NCBI GenBank assembly: GCA_947632175.1
Contig: CANROC010000010.1
Span: 62,001-126,000 of the forward strand
Origin: an uncultured Oscillospiraceae bacterium
Lineage (GTDB): Bacteria; Bacillota; Clostridia; Oscillospirales; Oscillospiraceae
Reading direction: 5' to 3'
Length of the DNA stretch: 64,000 bases
A program made the translations under genes and the position numbers. Under the pieces are notes generated by a model, which saw nothing but the letters and a program-made list of their open reading frames with translations, ran no database searches and had not been told where the DNA came from. Position 1 is the first letter of the stretch. Each line of letters opens with the position of its first letter. Of the stretch, positions 32,869 to 41,320 are shown piece after piece.

Positions 32869-35799
32869 TCACGAGCCCGTCTGAAGCGCCAGGGCTTCCT
32901 TTTGCAGATACGCCTGCAGGCGGATGAAGAGGTCATCCACCTCTCTGGCTTCTTCGTCTTGAATGCCATTCAAGGCGTATGTGGTCAAATTCGCCAAGGT
33001 CCCTCCCTGGCTGTTTTTCAAATAGAGCAATCCTGATTCTTTGATGAGCACATTGTTCAGGAACGTCTGCCAGGACACGAAAACGGGTTGGCCGGCGCGG
33101 GCGTAAATGCCCCGGCTTGTGATGGCCCAGCCGTCTTTCCCCAGGTTCATGCGCAGTATCGCCGAGGTATGGGACAAATAGATCTCCGCATCATAGGGAA
33201 TATTCAGCCTCATTCTGAAAAGGTATATTCGATCCGGTACCTGGAACAGCATCGGCCAGGGCTTGCGGTTTTCCTGAATAAACCTCTTTGCCTTCTCCAA
33301 AAGGCTGTCGTCCCAGACATAGGTCACGTTGGCCTGCTTGCGCGGCTCCTGGCCGTCAGGGGACGCTTCGCCCTGAAGCTCCTTTTGCAGTCCCTGGAAA
33401 AACCTCAACAGCTGGTTCAGCATCGCGCCGTCCGCGATAGCCGCGAGGAGCTCGTCCGCTCTCCCCTCCCGCTGTGATTCCACATGGAAGCCGTTCCGGC
33501 GCAGTGAGCCGGAGAGGAAGTCTGTCCAGCTCACCTCCTTTCGAAACCACTCCGTTTCCCTGTTCTTGTTCTCAAGGACCATGCCCTCTTCTGTGGCGGT
33601 GACGGAGTAATCTCTGGTGGGGGAATACGTCCACCGGATGGTGCGGACGACCGGGCTGGCGACCGTCCAGCCGAATAAGGCCTGGGCGTTGGTGCGGACC
33701 CAGTTTTGAAAATACCGATCGGCCTGATCCGCCTTGCCGGTGGGCGGCGCGTCATCCGGGCTCTCGCGCTTCGTCTCCTCCACCTTTTTGATGGTGTCCG
33801 TGAGCTGTTGGATGGCCTCGCGGTGATGGGCGGCGGTGTCCGCCTCCCGCTCCATTTTCGATAACAGGAGGCTGTCGAGGTCGTTGGGCGCGATCTTCCC
33901 GAGGCGCAGGACGCGGCTCTTTTCCTTTTGGGCGCGTTTCAGGGCCGGGTGGGTGAGGCCGGGGAGGGCGCCGTTGATGAGGTCCTCCGTGAAATACCAG
34001 ACGCTGTTGCCGCCGGTGAGGACCACCAGGTCTACGCCGTTCTCGGCGATGGCTGGCTCAATGGCGGACGCCTTATCGAGGCACCCGGCGACGAGGGACT
34101 TGAAGTCGTCGAGCTTATCTTTGAGAAGCTCCACCAGCTTGGCCCGGTCGATGGTGGGGAAAGGCTGTTTCTTGGGGAGAAGCATCATGTAGCCGGAGAG
34201 AAAGCCGCAGTTGTCCACCGGGTTCCCCTCGTTGAGGCGCGGGGAGACAACGGTTTCTTTCCACGGCTTGACGGAGTCCGTGCCGCAGACGAACTTTCTG
34301 GCCATGGCGGGGTCCAGGCCGCAGGAGGTCATGTAGTCGGTCAGGTAGCCCTCCAGGAGCCGGTCCACGTCCGCGCCGCCGAAGGTGGGCCCGCCGGCAC
34401 TTTCCGGCCAGGTGCAGACGGCCTCGCATTTGGTCTGACCGTCTCCCGCGCCCGCGATGTACCGGCGCACCGTCAGGTCCGTGGTCCTCGCGCCCATATC
34501 CAGGAGGAGCATATACTTCGCGGTCTTCTTCGGCGTCCGGGGCATTTGCAGAGGCAAAAGGCTGTAGACGAGGCCGAGGGCTACGGTTTCCTGGGGGTTG
34601 GAGAGGCGGAGGACGCGGGATTTCTCCGTCTGGGCGCGCTGCAGGGCCGGGTGGGTGAGGCCGGGGAGGGTACCGTTGAGGAGGGCTTCGGTGAAGTACC
34701 AAGCGCTGTGGCCGCCGGTGAGGACGACGAGGTCTACGCCGTTTTCGGCGATGGCGGGTTCCATCTCAGACGCCTTGTCGAGGCAGCCGGTGACGAGGGA
34801 TTTGAAGTCTTCGAGCTTATCCCGAAGAAGCTCTTCCAGCTTGGCGCGGTCGATGGACGGGAAAGGCTGTTTTTTGGGGAGAAGCATCATGTAGCCGGAG
34901 AGGAAGCCGCAGCTGTCCACCAGGTTCCCCTCGTTGAGACGAGGCGAGACGACCGTCTCTTTCCAAGGCTTGACAGAGGCCGTGCCGCAGACGAGCTGTC
35001 TGGCCATGGCGGGGTCCAGACCGCAGGAGGTCATGTAGTCGGTGAGGTAGTCTTCCAAAAGTCGGTCCACTTCCCTGCCGCCGAAGGTGGGTGCACCGGC
35101 GCTCTCGGGCCAGGTGGAAACGATCTCGTTTTTGATTTGGTCCGCCCTTATGACCCCGCTTGCCCCGGCGTCCACGGTGTAGCGGCACACCGCCAAATCC
35201 GTGGTCCCGGCTCCCATGTCGATGAGGAGCATGTAGCCGGGCTCCCCGGCGCGCAGGAGGCCCTTGGCGCTCACGTCGTTCATGTTCTGCGTCAATGTGG
35301 CATACAAGGCCGCGGACGGCTCGTCCATGGCGCTGACGTCCGGGAAACCTGCCTTCCGGGCGGCCTCAACCATGAAGCTCCGCGTCTCCTCCGTCCACTT
35401 GGCCGGGAAGCTGACGATTGTCTTCTCCTGATCCCCCGTCTCGCCAAGATTGCTGCGCTGGTGGTCGTACCAGCGGAATAAATACTTGAAAAATTCCTCC
35501 GTCAGGGTCTTTGCCTGGGCGCTTTTGGCCCCGTCGGGGCTTTCCAGGTCCATCTTGAACTCCCGGAAAATTTGTGCCTCCGGGCCCGCGTCCTCCGCCG
35601 CGCGGCCGCAGGTATACGAGCCGTCGGCGTTGAGCCGCGCCACGGTATACGCCCTGGTGTCCCCCTGGCCGTCGCCAAAGGTCACCGCCGAGCTCTGGAA
35701 CGCGCCGCCGATGGGCTTGCCGTCCTTGTACCGCTTCACGCAGACTACAGAGGTGCTGGTGCCGAAATCGATGCCAATGAGTCGTGTCGCGTCTGCCAA
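32869..35799 (-). CDS. Hsp70-like ATPase with half-duplicated NBD (paralogue 5)
   Basis: About 976 aa. A full nucleotide-binding domain (GIDFGTSTS, DMGAGTTDL, LTGGHS) is followed at about 425-640 by a second copy of its C-terminal half, from KYMLLLDMGARTTDL to LTGGNSVWYF. The second copy has Arg where the phosphate loop needs Gly, so it is probably non-catalytic. The C-terminal region (680-976) has the same two-unit plan as the other paralogues (EVSWTDFLSGSL; KDGWAITSRGIYARAGQP). A 1.3-kb tract is almost identical to the gene at 38372-41302. TTG start at 35799 by ribosome-site spacing. Confidence 0.88.
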   Translation of the reverse strand: MADATRLIGIDFGTSTSVVCVKRYKDGKPIGGAFQSSAVTFGDGQGDTRAYTVARLNADGSYTCGRAAEDAGPEAQIFREFKMDLESPDGAKSAQAKTLTEEFFKYLFRWYDHQRSNLGETGDQEKTIVSFPAKWTEETRSFMVEAARKAGFPDVSAMDEPSAALYATLTQNMNDVSAKGLLRAGEPGYMLLIDMGAGTTDLAVCRYTVDAGASGVIRADQIKNEIVSTWPESAGAPTFGGREVDRLLEDYLTDYMTSCGLDPAMARQLVCGTASVKPWKETVVSPRLNEGNLVDSCGFLSGYMMLLPKKQPFPSIDRAKLEELLRDKLEDFKSLVTGCLDKASEMEPAIAENGVDLVVLTGGHSAWYFTEALLNGTLPGLTHPALQRAQTEKSRVLRLSNPQETVALGLVYSLLPLQMPRTPKKTAKYMLLLDMGARTTDLTVRRYIAGAGDGQTKCEAVCTWPESAGGPTFGGADVDRLLEGYLTDYMTSCGLDPAMARKFVCGTDSVKPWKETVVSPRLNEGNPVDNCGFLSGYMMLLPKKQPFPTIDRAKLVELLKDKLDDFKSLVAGCLDKASAIEPAIAENGVDLVVLTGGNSVWYFTEDLINGALPGLTHPALKRAQKEKSRVLRLGKIAPNDLDSLLLSKMEREADTAAHHREAIQQLTDTIKKVEETKRESPDDAPPTGKADQADRYFQNWVRTNAQALFGWTVASPVVRTIRWTYSPTRDYSVTATEEGMVLENKNRETEWFRKEVSWTDFLSGSLRRNGFHVESQREGRADELLAAIADGAMLNQLLRFFQGLQKELQGEASPDGQEPRKQANVTYVWDDSLLEKAKRFIQENRKPWPMLFQVPDRIYLFRMRLNIPYDAEIYLSHTSAILRMNLGKDGWAITSRGIYARAGQPVFVSWQTFLNNVLIKESGLLYLKNSQGGTLANLTTYALNGIQDEEAREVDDLFIRLQAYLQKEALALQTGS

Positions 35800-35898
35800 T
35801 GTCTTCACGCCTTTCTTATGGTTGTGCTCCCATTTTATCCGCCGGGACGCCTTTTGCGGAGTTTTTTGTATTTTTGGCGGACGAAACGGGATTTTTGG

Positions 35899-38319
35899 TC
35901 AATCCATCCCCATCAGCCCCCGCACATAGGTGCGCAGGGCCAGGAAGAAATCCAGGAGCTCCTCGTTTTCCTCTTCTTTTTTGTATGTGACAATGTTTGT
36001 AAGCCCGTACACGCCTGAGAATGGACCGGCAAACGACTCCCAACTGTAAGCTTTGGAATTGGTGCCGTGAGCAAGTATGCCATCTCGGGTAATGGCCCAT
36101 CCATCCTTGCCGAAATTCATTTTGAAGAGCGTAGAATCCATTCTGGCAAGCAGGATCGGAACGTCGTCGGGGATACGCAGATACAAGCGAAAAGTGGTTT
36201 CTCTTTCTCTGGAGAAGTCAAAGCCAAGATCCCAAGCCTTGCGGTTTTGAACGACAAAGTCCTCAATATCCTTCTTGCGGCTGTCCGGCAAATGTCCGAC
36301 AGCCCCCGCTTTTTCAGGTCCCGTTGGCTTCCAAATTGCCTTGCCCCGGAGCCGAATATGTAGTTCTTTCAAAAAATACACAAACGGGCTGAGGGGCTTT
36401 GATTCTACCAATTTACAGTCATTCAAAAAGCAGCCATTAAAGAATCTCAGATTGCCGTTTTGAAAATGGCTCCAGGGCACATTTTCATCTGTTTCCAGAT
36501 AGTTGAATTTCATCCCTTCAGGCTTGAGCGTCACGATCAAGTTGCCTACGTCTTGTTTCCATAGGAGCACGCCCCGTTCTGGGGAGGACGGCTTCCAGCC
36601 CGGCTCAAAATCAATTCCCATCCAGTCATCGACAAAGCGCAGAGCCTCCTGATACAATGGCTCATTGGCAACCCAGCATATCGGCTTGATCCGCTTGTAT
36701 AGCTTCTCCATATGGGTTCTAATATACCATCTGTTTGGACCGTAAAACCCCATCACATCGCACAGCAATATGATTTTCTCCCATGGCTGTGTATACCCTT
36801 GCTCGACATTATCCCCCGTATAATAGAACAGGCCATCTTTATGCGCGGTCAGAAAGACACATTTTTGCCCCGATCGATCAATGCAAATCTGGTCCCGGCC
36901 AGGACGCGTGAGCGTTAACCCCTGCGATGCATCAGGCGTGTTGGCCTCGATGATCCATTCGTCAAAAAACTCTATGGCGGCCCGGACAATTGGGTCGTCT
37001 GCCGGCTCCCCGGCCTGGTCCGTCTCTTTCCCGGCCGGCTGCGGGGCGGGGTGTTCGGGCGTCCGGGGCATTTGCAGAGGCAGGAGGCTGTACACGAGGC
37101 CGAGGGCCACCGTCTCCTGGGGGTTGGAGAGGCGCAGAACGCGGGTTTTCTCTGTCTGGGCCCGCTGCAGGGCCGGGTGGGTAAGCCCGGGGATCGTGCC
37201 GTTTAAAAGCTCCTCGGTGAAGTACCAGGCGCTGTGGCCGCCGGTGAGGACGACCAGGTCCACGCCGTTCTCGGCGATGGCGGGCTCCAGCTCAGACGCC
37301 TTGTCGAGGCAGCCGGTGACGAGGGATTTGAAGTCTTCGAGCTTATCCCGAAGAAGCTCTTCCAGCTTGGCGCGGTCGATGGACGGGAAGGGCTGTTTTT
37401 TGGGGAGAAGCATCATGTAGCCGGAGAGGAAGCCGCAGCTGTCCACAATGTTCCCCTCGTTGAGCCTTGGGGAAACTACCGTTTCCTTCCACGGCTTGAC
37501 GGAGGCGGTGCCGCAGACGAGCTGTCTGGCCATGGCGGGGTCCAGGCCGCAGGAGGTCATGTAGTCGGTCAAATAGTCCTCCAAGAGCCTGTCCACTTCC
37601 CTGCCGCCGAAAGTAGGCGCGCCGGCGGCCTCCGGCCAGGTGGAGACGATCTCGTTCTTGATCTGCTCGGCTCGTATGACCCCTCCGGCCTCCGCGTCCA
37701 CGGTATACCGGCAGACGGCCAGGTCCGTGGTGCCCGCGCCCATGTCCACAAGGAGCATGTAGCCCGGTTCCCCGGCGCGGAGGAGGCCCATGGCGCTCAC
37801 GTCGTTCATCTTGCGGGTGAGGGTGGCGTAGAGGGCGGCGGAGGGCTCGTCCATCACGCCCACATTGGGGAAGCCCGCGTCCCGCGCCGCCTGGGCCATG
37901 AAGGCCCGCGTCTCCTCCGACCATTTCGCCGGGAAGCTGACAACGGTTTTTTCCTCGTCCCCGGCCTCGCCCATGTCGCTGCGCTGGTGGTCGTACCAGC
38001 GGTAGAGATACTTGAAGAACGCCTCCGTCAGCGTCCGGGCCTGGGCGCGCTTCTCCCCGTCGGGGCTCTCCAGGTCCATCTTGAACTCCCGGAACACCTG
38101 GGCCGCGTCGTCCCCGGCCTCCCGGCCGCAGGTATACGAGCCGTCGGCGTTGCGCCGCACCGCGGTCACCGCCTTGTTGTCCCCCTGCCCGTCGCCAAAG
38201 GTCACCGACGAGCTGAGAAACGCGCCTCCCAGCGGTTCCCCGTCCTTGTACCTCTTCACGCACACCACGGAGGTGCTGGTGCCGAAGTCGATGCCAATGA
38301 GTCGTGTTACGTCCGCCAT
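35899..38319 (-). CDS. Hsp70-like ATPase with variable C-terminus (paralogue 4)
   Basis: About 806 aa. N-terminal Hsp70-type ATPase domain with intact GIDFGTSTS, DMGAGTTDL and LTGGHS. The C-terminal 370 aa appear to hold three repeats of the unit seen once or twice in the paralogues: one around LTAHKDGLFYYTG and PWEKIILL, one around VTLKPEGMKFNYL and VPWSHFQNGNL, and one around GKDGWAITRDGILAHG and YSWESFAG. That part is visibly AT-richer than the ATPase part. It ends RGLMGMD, as does paralogue 6. The ATG at 38319 has AAAGG 10 bases upstream. Confidence 0.88.
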   Translation of the reverse strand: MADVTRLIGIDFGTSTSVVCVKRYKDGEPLGGAFLSSSVTFGDGQGDNKAVTAVRRNADGSYTCGREAGDDAAQVFREFKMDLESPDGEKRAQARTLTEAFFKYLYRWYDHQRSDMGEAGDEEKTVVSFPAKWSEETRAFMAQAARDAGFPNVGVMDEPSAALYATLTRKMNDVSAMGLLRAGEPGYMLLVDMGAGTTDLAVCRYTVDAEAGGVIRAEQIKNEIVSTWPEAAGAPTFGGREVDRLLEDYLTDYMTSCGLDPAMARQLVCGTASVKPWKETVVSPRLNEGNIVDSCGFLSGYMMLLPKKQPFPSIDRAKLEELLRDKLEDFKSLVTGCLDKASELEPAIAENGVDLVVLTGGHSAWYFTEELLNGTIPGLTHPALQRAQTEKTRVLRLSNPQETVALGLVYSLLPLQMPRTPEHPAPQPAGKETDQAGEPADDPIVRAAIEFFDEWIIEANTPDASQGLTLTRPGRDQICIDRSGQKCVFLTAHKDGLFYYTGDNVEQGYTQPWEKIILLCDVMGFYGPNRWYIRTHMEKLYKRIKPICWVANEPLYQEALRFVDDWMGIDFEPGWKPSSPERGVLLWKQDVGNLIVTLKPEGMKFNYLETDENVPWSHFQNGNLRFFNGCFLNDCKLVESKPLSPFVYFLKELHIRLRGKAIWKPTGPEKAGAVGHLPDSRKKDIEDFVVQNRKAWDLGFDFSRERETTFRLYLRIPDDVPILLARMDSTLFKMNFGKDGWAITRDGILAHGTNSKAYSWESFAGPFSGVYGLTNIVTYKKEEENEELLDFFLALRTYVRGLMGMD

Positions 38320-38371
38320 AGTTTTCACGCCTTTCTTTTTGTGTTTTTACCGGGCGAAATGGGTTTTTCGG

Positions 38372-41302
38372 TCAGTTCCCGCCCCGGAGCGCCAGGGACT
38401 CCTTTTGCAGATACGCCTGGAGACGGATGATGAGGTCGTCCACCTCTCTAGCTTCTGTGATTTTGATGCCATTCAAGCTGTATGTGGTCAAATTCGCCAA
38501 GGTCACTCCGTGGCTGTCTTTTAAATAGAGTGTTGCGTTCTTATACAGCACATTGTTCAGGAACGTCTGCCAGGACACAAAAACAGGATCTGTGGAGCGG
38601 GCGTAGATGCCCCGGTTTGTGATGGCCCAGCCGTCTTTCCCCAGGTTCATGCGCAGCAGCGCCGAGGTATGGGCCAAATAAATCTCCGCCTCAGGGGGAA
38701 TATTCAATCTCGCTCTGAAAAGCGGCGTCCTTTCCGGTACCTGGAACAGCATCGGCCAGGGCTTGCGGTTTTCCTGGATAAACCTCTTTGCCTTCTCCAG
38801 CAGGCTGTCGTCCCAGACATAGGTCACGTTGGCCTGCTTGCGCGGCTCCTGGCCGCCAGGGGACGCTTCGCCCTGAAGCTCCTTTTGCAGTCCCTGGAAA
38901 AACCTCAACAGCTGGTTCAGCATCGCGCCGTCCGCGATAGCCGCGAGGAGCTCGTCCGCTCTCCCCTCCCGCTGTGATTCCACATGGAAGCCGTTCCGGC
39001 GCAGTGAGCCGGAGAGGAAGTCTGTCCAGCTCACCTCCTTTCGAAACCACTCCGTTTCCCTGTTCTTGTTCTCAAGGACCATGCCCTCTTCTGTGGCGGT
39101 GACGGAGTAATCTCTGGTGGGGGAATACGTCCACCGGATGGTGCGGACGACCGGGCTGGCGACCGTCCAGCCGAATAAGGCCTGGGCGTTGGTGCGGACC
39201 CAGTTTTGAAAATACCGATCGGCCTGATCCGCCTTGCCGGTGGGCGGCGCGTCATCCGGGCTCTCGCGCTTCGTCTCCTCCACCTTTTTGATGGTGTCCG
39301 TGAGCTGTTGGATGGCCTCGCGGTGATGGGCGGCGGTGTCCGCCTCCCGCTCCATTTTCGATAACAGGAGGCTGTCGAGGTCGTTGGGCGCGATCTTCCC
39401 GAGGCGCAGGACGCGGCTCTTTTCCTTTTGGGCGCGTTTCAGGGCCGGGTGGGTGAGGCCGGGGAGGGCGCCGTTGATGAGGTCCTCCGTGAAATACCAG
39501 ACGCTGTTGCCGCCGGTGAGGACCACCAGGTCTACGCCGTTCTCGGCGATGGCTGGCTCAATGGCGGACGCCTTATCGAGGCACCCGGCGACGAGGGACT
39601 TGAAGTCGTCGAGCTTATCTTTGAGAAGCTCCACCAGCTTGGCCCGGTCGATGGTGGGGAAAGGCTGTTTCTTGGGGAGAAGCATCATGTAGCCGGAGAG
39701 AAAGCCGCAGTTGTCCACCGGGTTCCCCTCGTTGAGGCGCGGGGAGACAACGGTTTCTTTCCACGGCTTGACGGAGTCCGTGCCGCAGACGAACTTTCTG
39801 GCCATGGCGGGGTCCAGGCCGCAGGAGGTCATGTAGTCGGTCAGGTAGCCCTCCAGGAGCCGGTCCACGTCCGCGCCGCCGAAGGTGGGCCCGCCGGCAC
39901 TTTCCGGCCAGGTGCAGACGGCCTCGCATTTGGTCTGACCGTCTCCCGCGCCCGCGATGTACCGGCGCACCGTCAGGTCCGTGGTCCTCGCGCCCATATC
40001 CAGGAGGAGCATATACTTCGCGGTCTTCTTCGGCGTCCGGGGCATTTGCAGAGGCAAAAGGCTGTAGACGAGGCCGAGGGCTACGGTTTCCTGGGGGTTG
40101 GAGAGGCGGAGGACGCGGGATTTCTCCGTCTGGGCGCGTTTTAAGGCCGGGTGGGCGATGCCTGGGATCGTGCCGTTGAGGAGGGCTTCGGTGAAGTACC
40201 AGGCGCTGTGGCCGCCGGTGAGGACGACCAGGTCTACGCCGTTTTCGGCGATGGCGGGCTCGATTTCCGCGGCCTTGTCGAGACAGCCGGTGACGAGGGA
40301 TTTGAAGTCTTCGAGCTTGTCATGAAGAAGCTCTTCCAGCTTGTTTCGGTCAATGGACGGGAACGGCTGCTTCTTGGGCAGGAGCATCATGTAGCCGGAG
40401 AGGAAGCCGCAGCTGTCCACCAGGTTTCCCTCGTTAAGGCGCGGGGAGACTACCGTCTCTTTCCAGGGCTTGACAGACGCCGTGCCGCAGACGAGCTGTC
40501 TGGCCATGGCGGGGTCCAGGCCGCAGGAGGTCATGTAGTCAGTGAGGTAGTCTTCCAAAAGCCGGTCCACCTCCCGGCCGCCGAAGGTGGGCGCGCCGGC
40601 GGCCTCCGGCCAGGTGGAGACGATCTCATTCTTGATCTGCTCGGCGCGGATGAACCCGCCGGCCCCGGCGTCCACGGTGTAGCGGCAGACGGCCAGGTCC
40701 GTGGTGCCCGCGCCCATGTCGACGAGGAGCATGTAACCCGGCTCTCCGGCGCGGAGTAACCCCTTGGCGCTCACGTCGTTCATGTTCTGCGTCAGGGTGG
40801 CGTACAAGGCGGCGGAGGGCTCGTCCATGGCGCTGACGTTGGGGAAGCCGGCTTTTTTGGCGGTCTCGACCATGAAGGCCCGCGTGCCCTCTGACCATTT
40901 CGCGGGGAAGCTGACGACGGTCTTCTCCTGATCGCCGGCTTCTCCCAAATTGCTGCGCTGGTGGTCGTACCAGCGGTAGAGGTATTTGAAAAACTCCTCC
41001 GTCAGGGCCTTCGCCTGGGCGCTTTTGGCCTTGTCCAGGCTCTCCAGGTCCATTTTAAACTCCCGGAAAATTTGTGCCTCCGGGTCCGCGTCCTCCGCCG
41101 GACGGCCGCAAGTATACGAGCCGTCGGCGTTGAGCCGCGCCACCGTATACGCCCTGGTGTCCCCCTGCCCGTCGCCAAAGGTCACCGCCGAGCTCTGGAA
41201 CGCGCCCCCAATGGGCTCCCCGTCCTTGTACCGCTTCACGCACACCACGGAGGTGCTGGTGCCGAAATCGATGCCGATGAGTCGTGTTACGTCTGATGCC
41301 AT
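38372..41302 (-). CDS. Hsp70-like ATPase with half-duplicated NBD (paralogue 3)
   Basis: About 976 aa and organised exactly like the gene at 32869-35799: complete Hsp70-type ATPase domain, a degenerate second copy of its C-terminal half (DMGARTTDL) and the two-unit C-terminal region. The two genes are nearly identical over about 38803-40138 (offset 5500 bp) but differ in the first ATPase domain and in the last 90 residues (GKDGWAITNRGIYARSTDP), so the shared tract looks like gene conversion rather than simple gene duplication. The ATG at 41302 (MASDVTRLIG) has AAAGGTGA upstream. Confidence 0.88.
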   Translation of the reverse strand: MASDVTRLIGIDFGTSTSVVCVKRYKDGEPIGGAFQSSAVTFGDGQGDTRAYTVARLNADGSYTCGRPAEDADPEAQIFREFKMDLESLDKAKSAQAKALTEEFFKYLYRWYDHQRSNLGEAGDQEKTVVSFPAKWSEGTRAFMVETAKKAGFPNVSAMDEPSAALYATLTQNMNDVSAKGLLRAGEPGYMLLVDMGAGTTDLAVCRYTVDAGAGGFIRAEQIKNEIVSTWPEAAGAPTFGGREVDRLLEDYLTDYMTSCGLDPAMARQLVCGTASVKPWKETVVSPRLNEGNLVDSCGFLSGYMMLLPKKQPFPSIDRNKLEELLHDKLEDFKSLVTGCLDKAAEIEPAIAENGVDLVVLTGGHSAWYFTEALLNGTIPGIAHPALKRAQTEKSRVLRLSNPQETVALGLVYSLLPLQMPRTPKKTAKYMLLLDMGARTTDLTVRRYIAGAGDGQTKCEAVCTWPESAGGPTFGGADVDRLLEGYLTDYMTSCGLDPAMARKFVCGTDSVKPWKETVVSPRLNEGNPVDNCGFLSGYMMLLPKKQPFPTIDRAKLVELLKDKLDDFKSLVAGCLDKASAIEPAIAENGVDLVVLTGGNSVWYFTEDLINGALPGLTHPALKRAQKEKSRVLRLGKIAPNDLDSLLLSKMEREADTAAHHREAIQQLTDTIKKVEETKRESPDDAPPTGKADQADRYFQNWVRTNAQALFGWTVASPVVRTIRWTYSPTRDYSVTATEEGMVLENKNRETEWFRKEVSWTDFLSGSLRRNGFHVESQREGRADELLAAIADGAMLNQLLRFFQGLQKELQGEASPGGQEPRKQANVTYVWDDSLLEKAKRFIQENRKPWPMLFQVPERTPLFRARLNIPPEAEIYLAHTSALLRMNLGKDGWAITNRGIYARSTDPVFVSWQTFLNNVLYKNATLYLKDSHGVTLANLTTYSLNGIKITEAREVDDLIIRLQAYLQKESLALRGGN

Positions 41303-41320
41303 AGGATTCACCTTTCTTTC

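Noticed and set aside
33928-35481. Long plus-strand open frames (up to about 500 codons) opposite the Hsp70-like genes
   Set aside because: They follow the codon-position GC bias of the minus-strand genes, encode low-complexity His/Gly/Ala-rich sequence, lack ribosome sites and repeat wherever the ATPase domain repeats.
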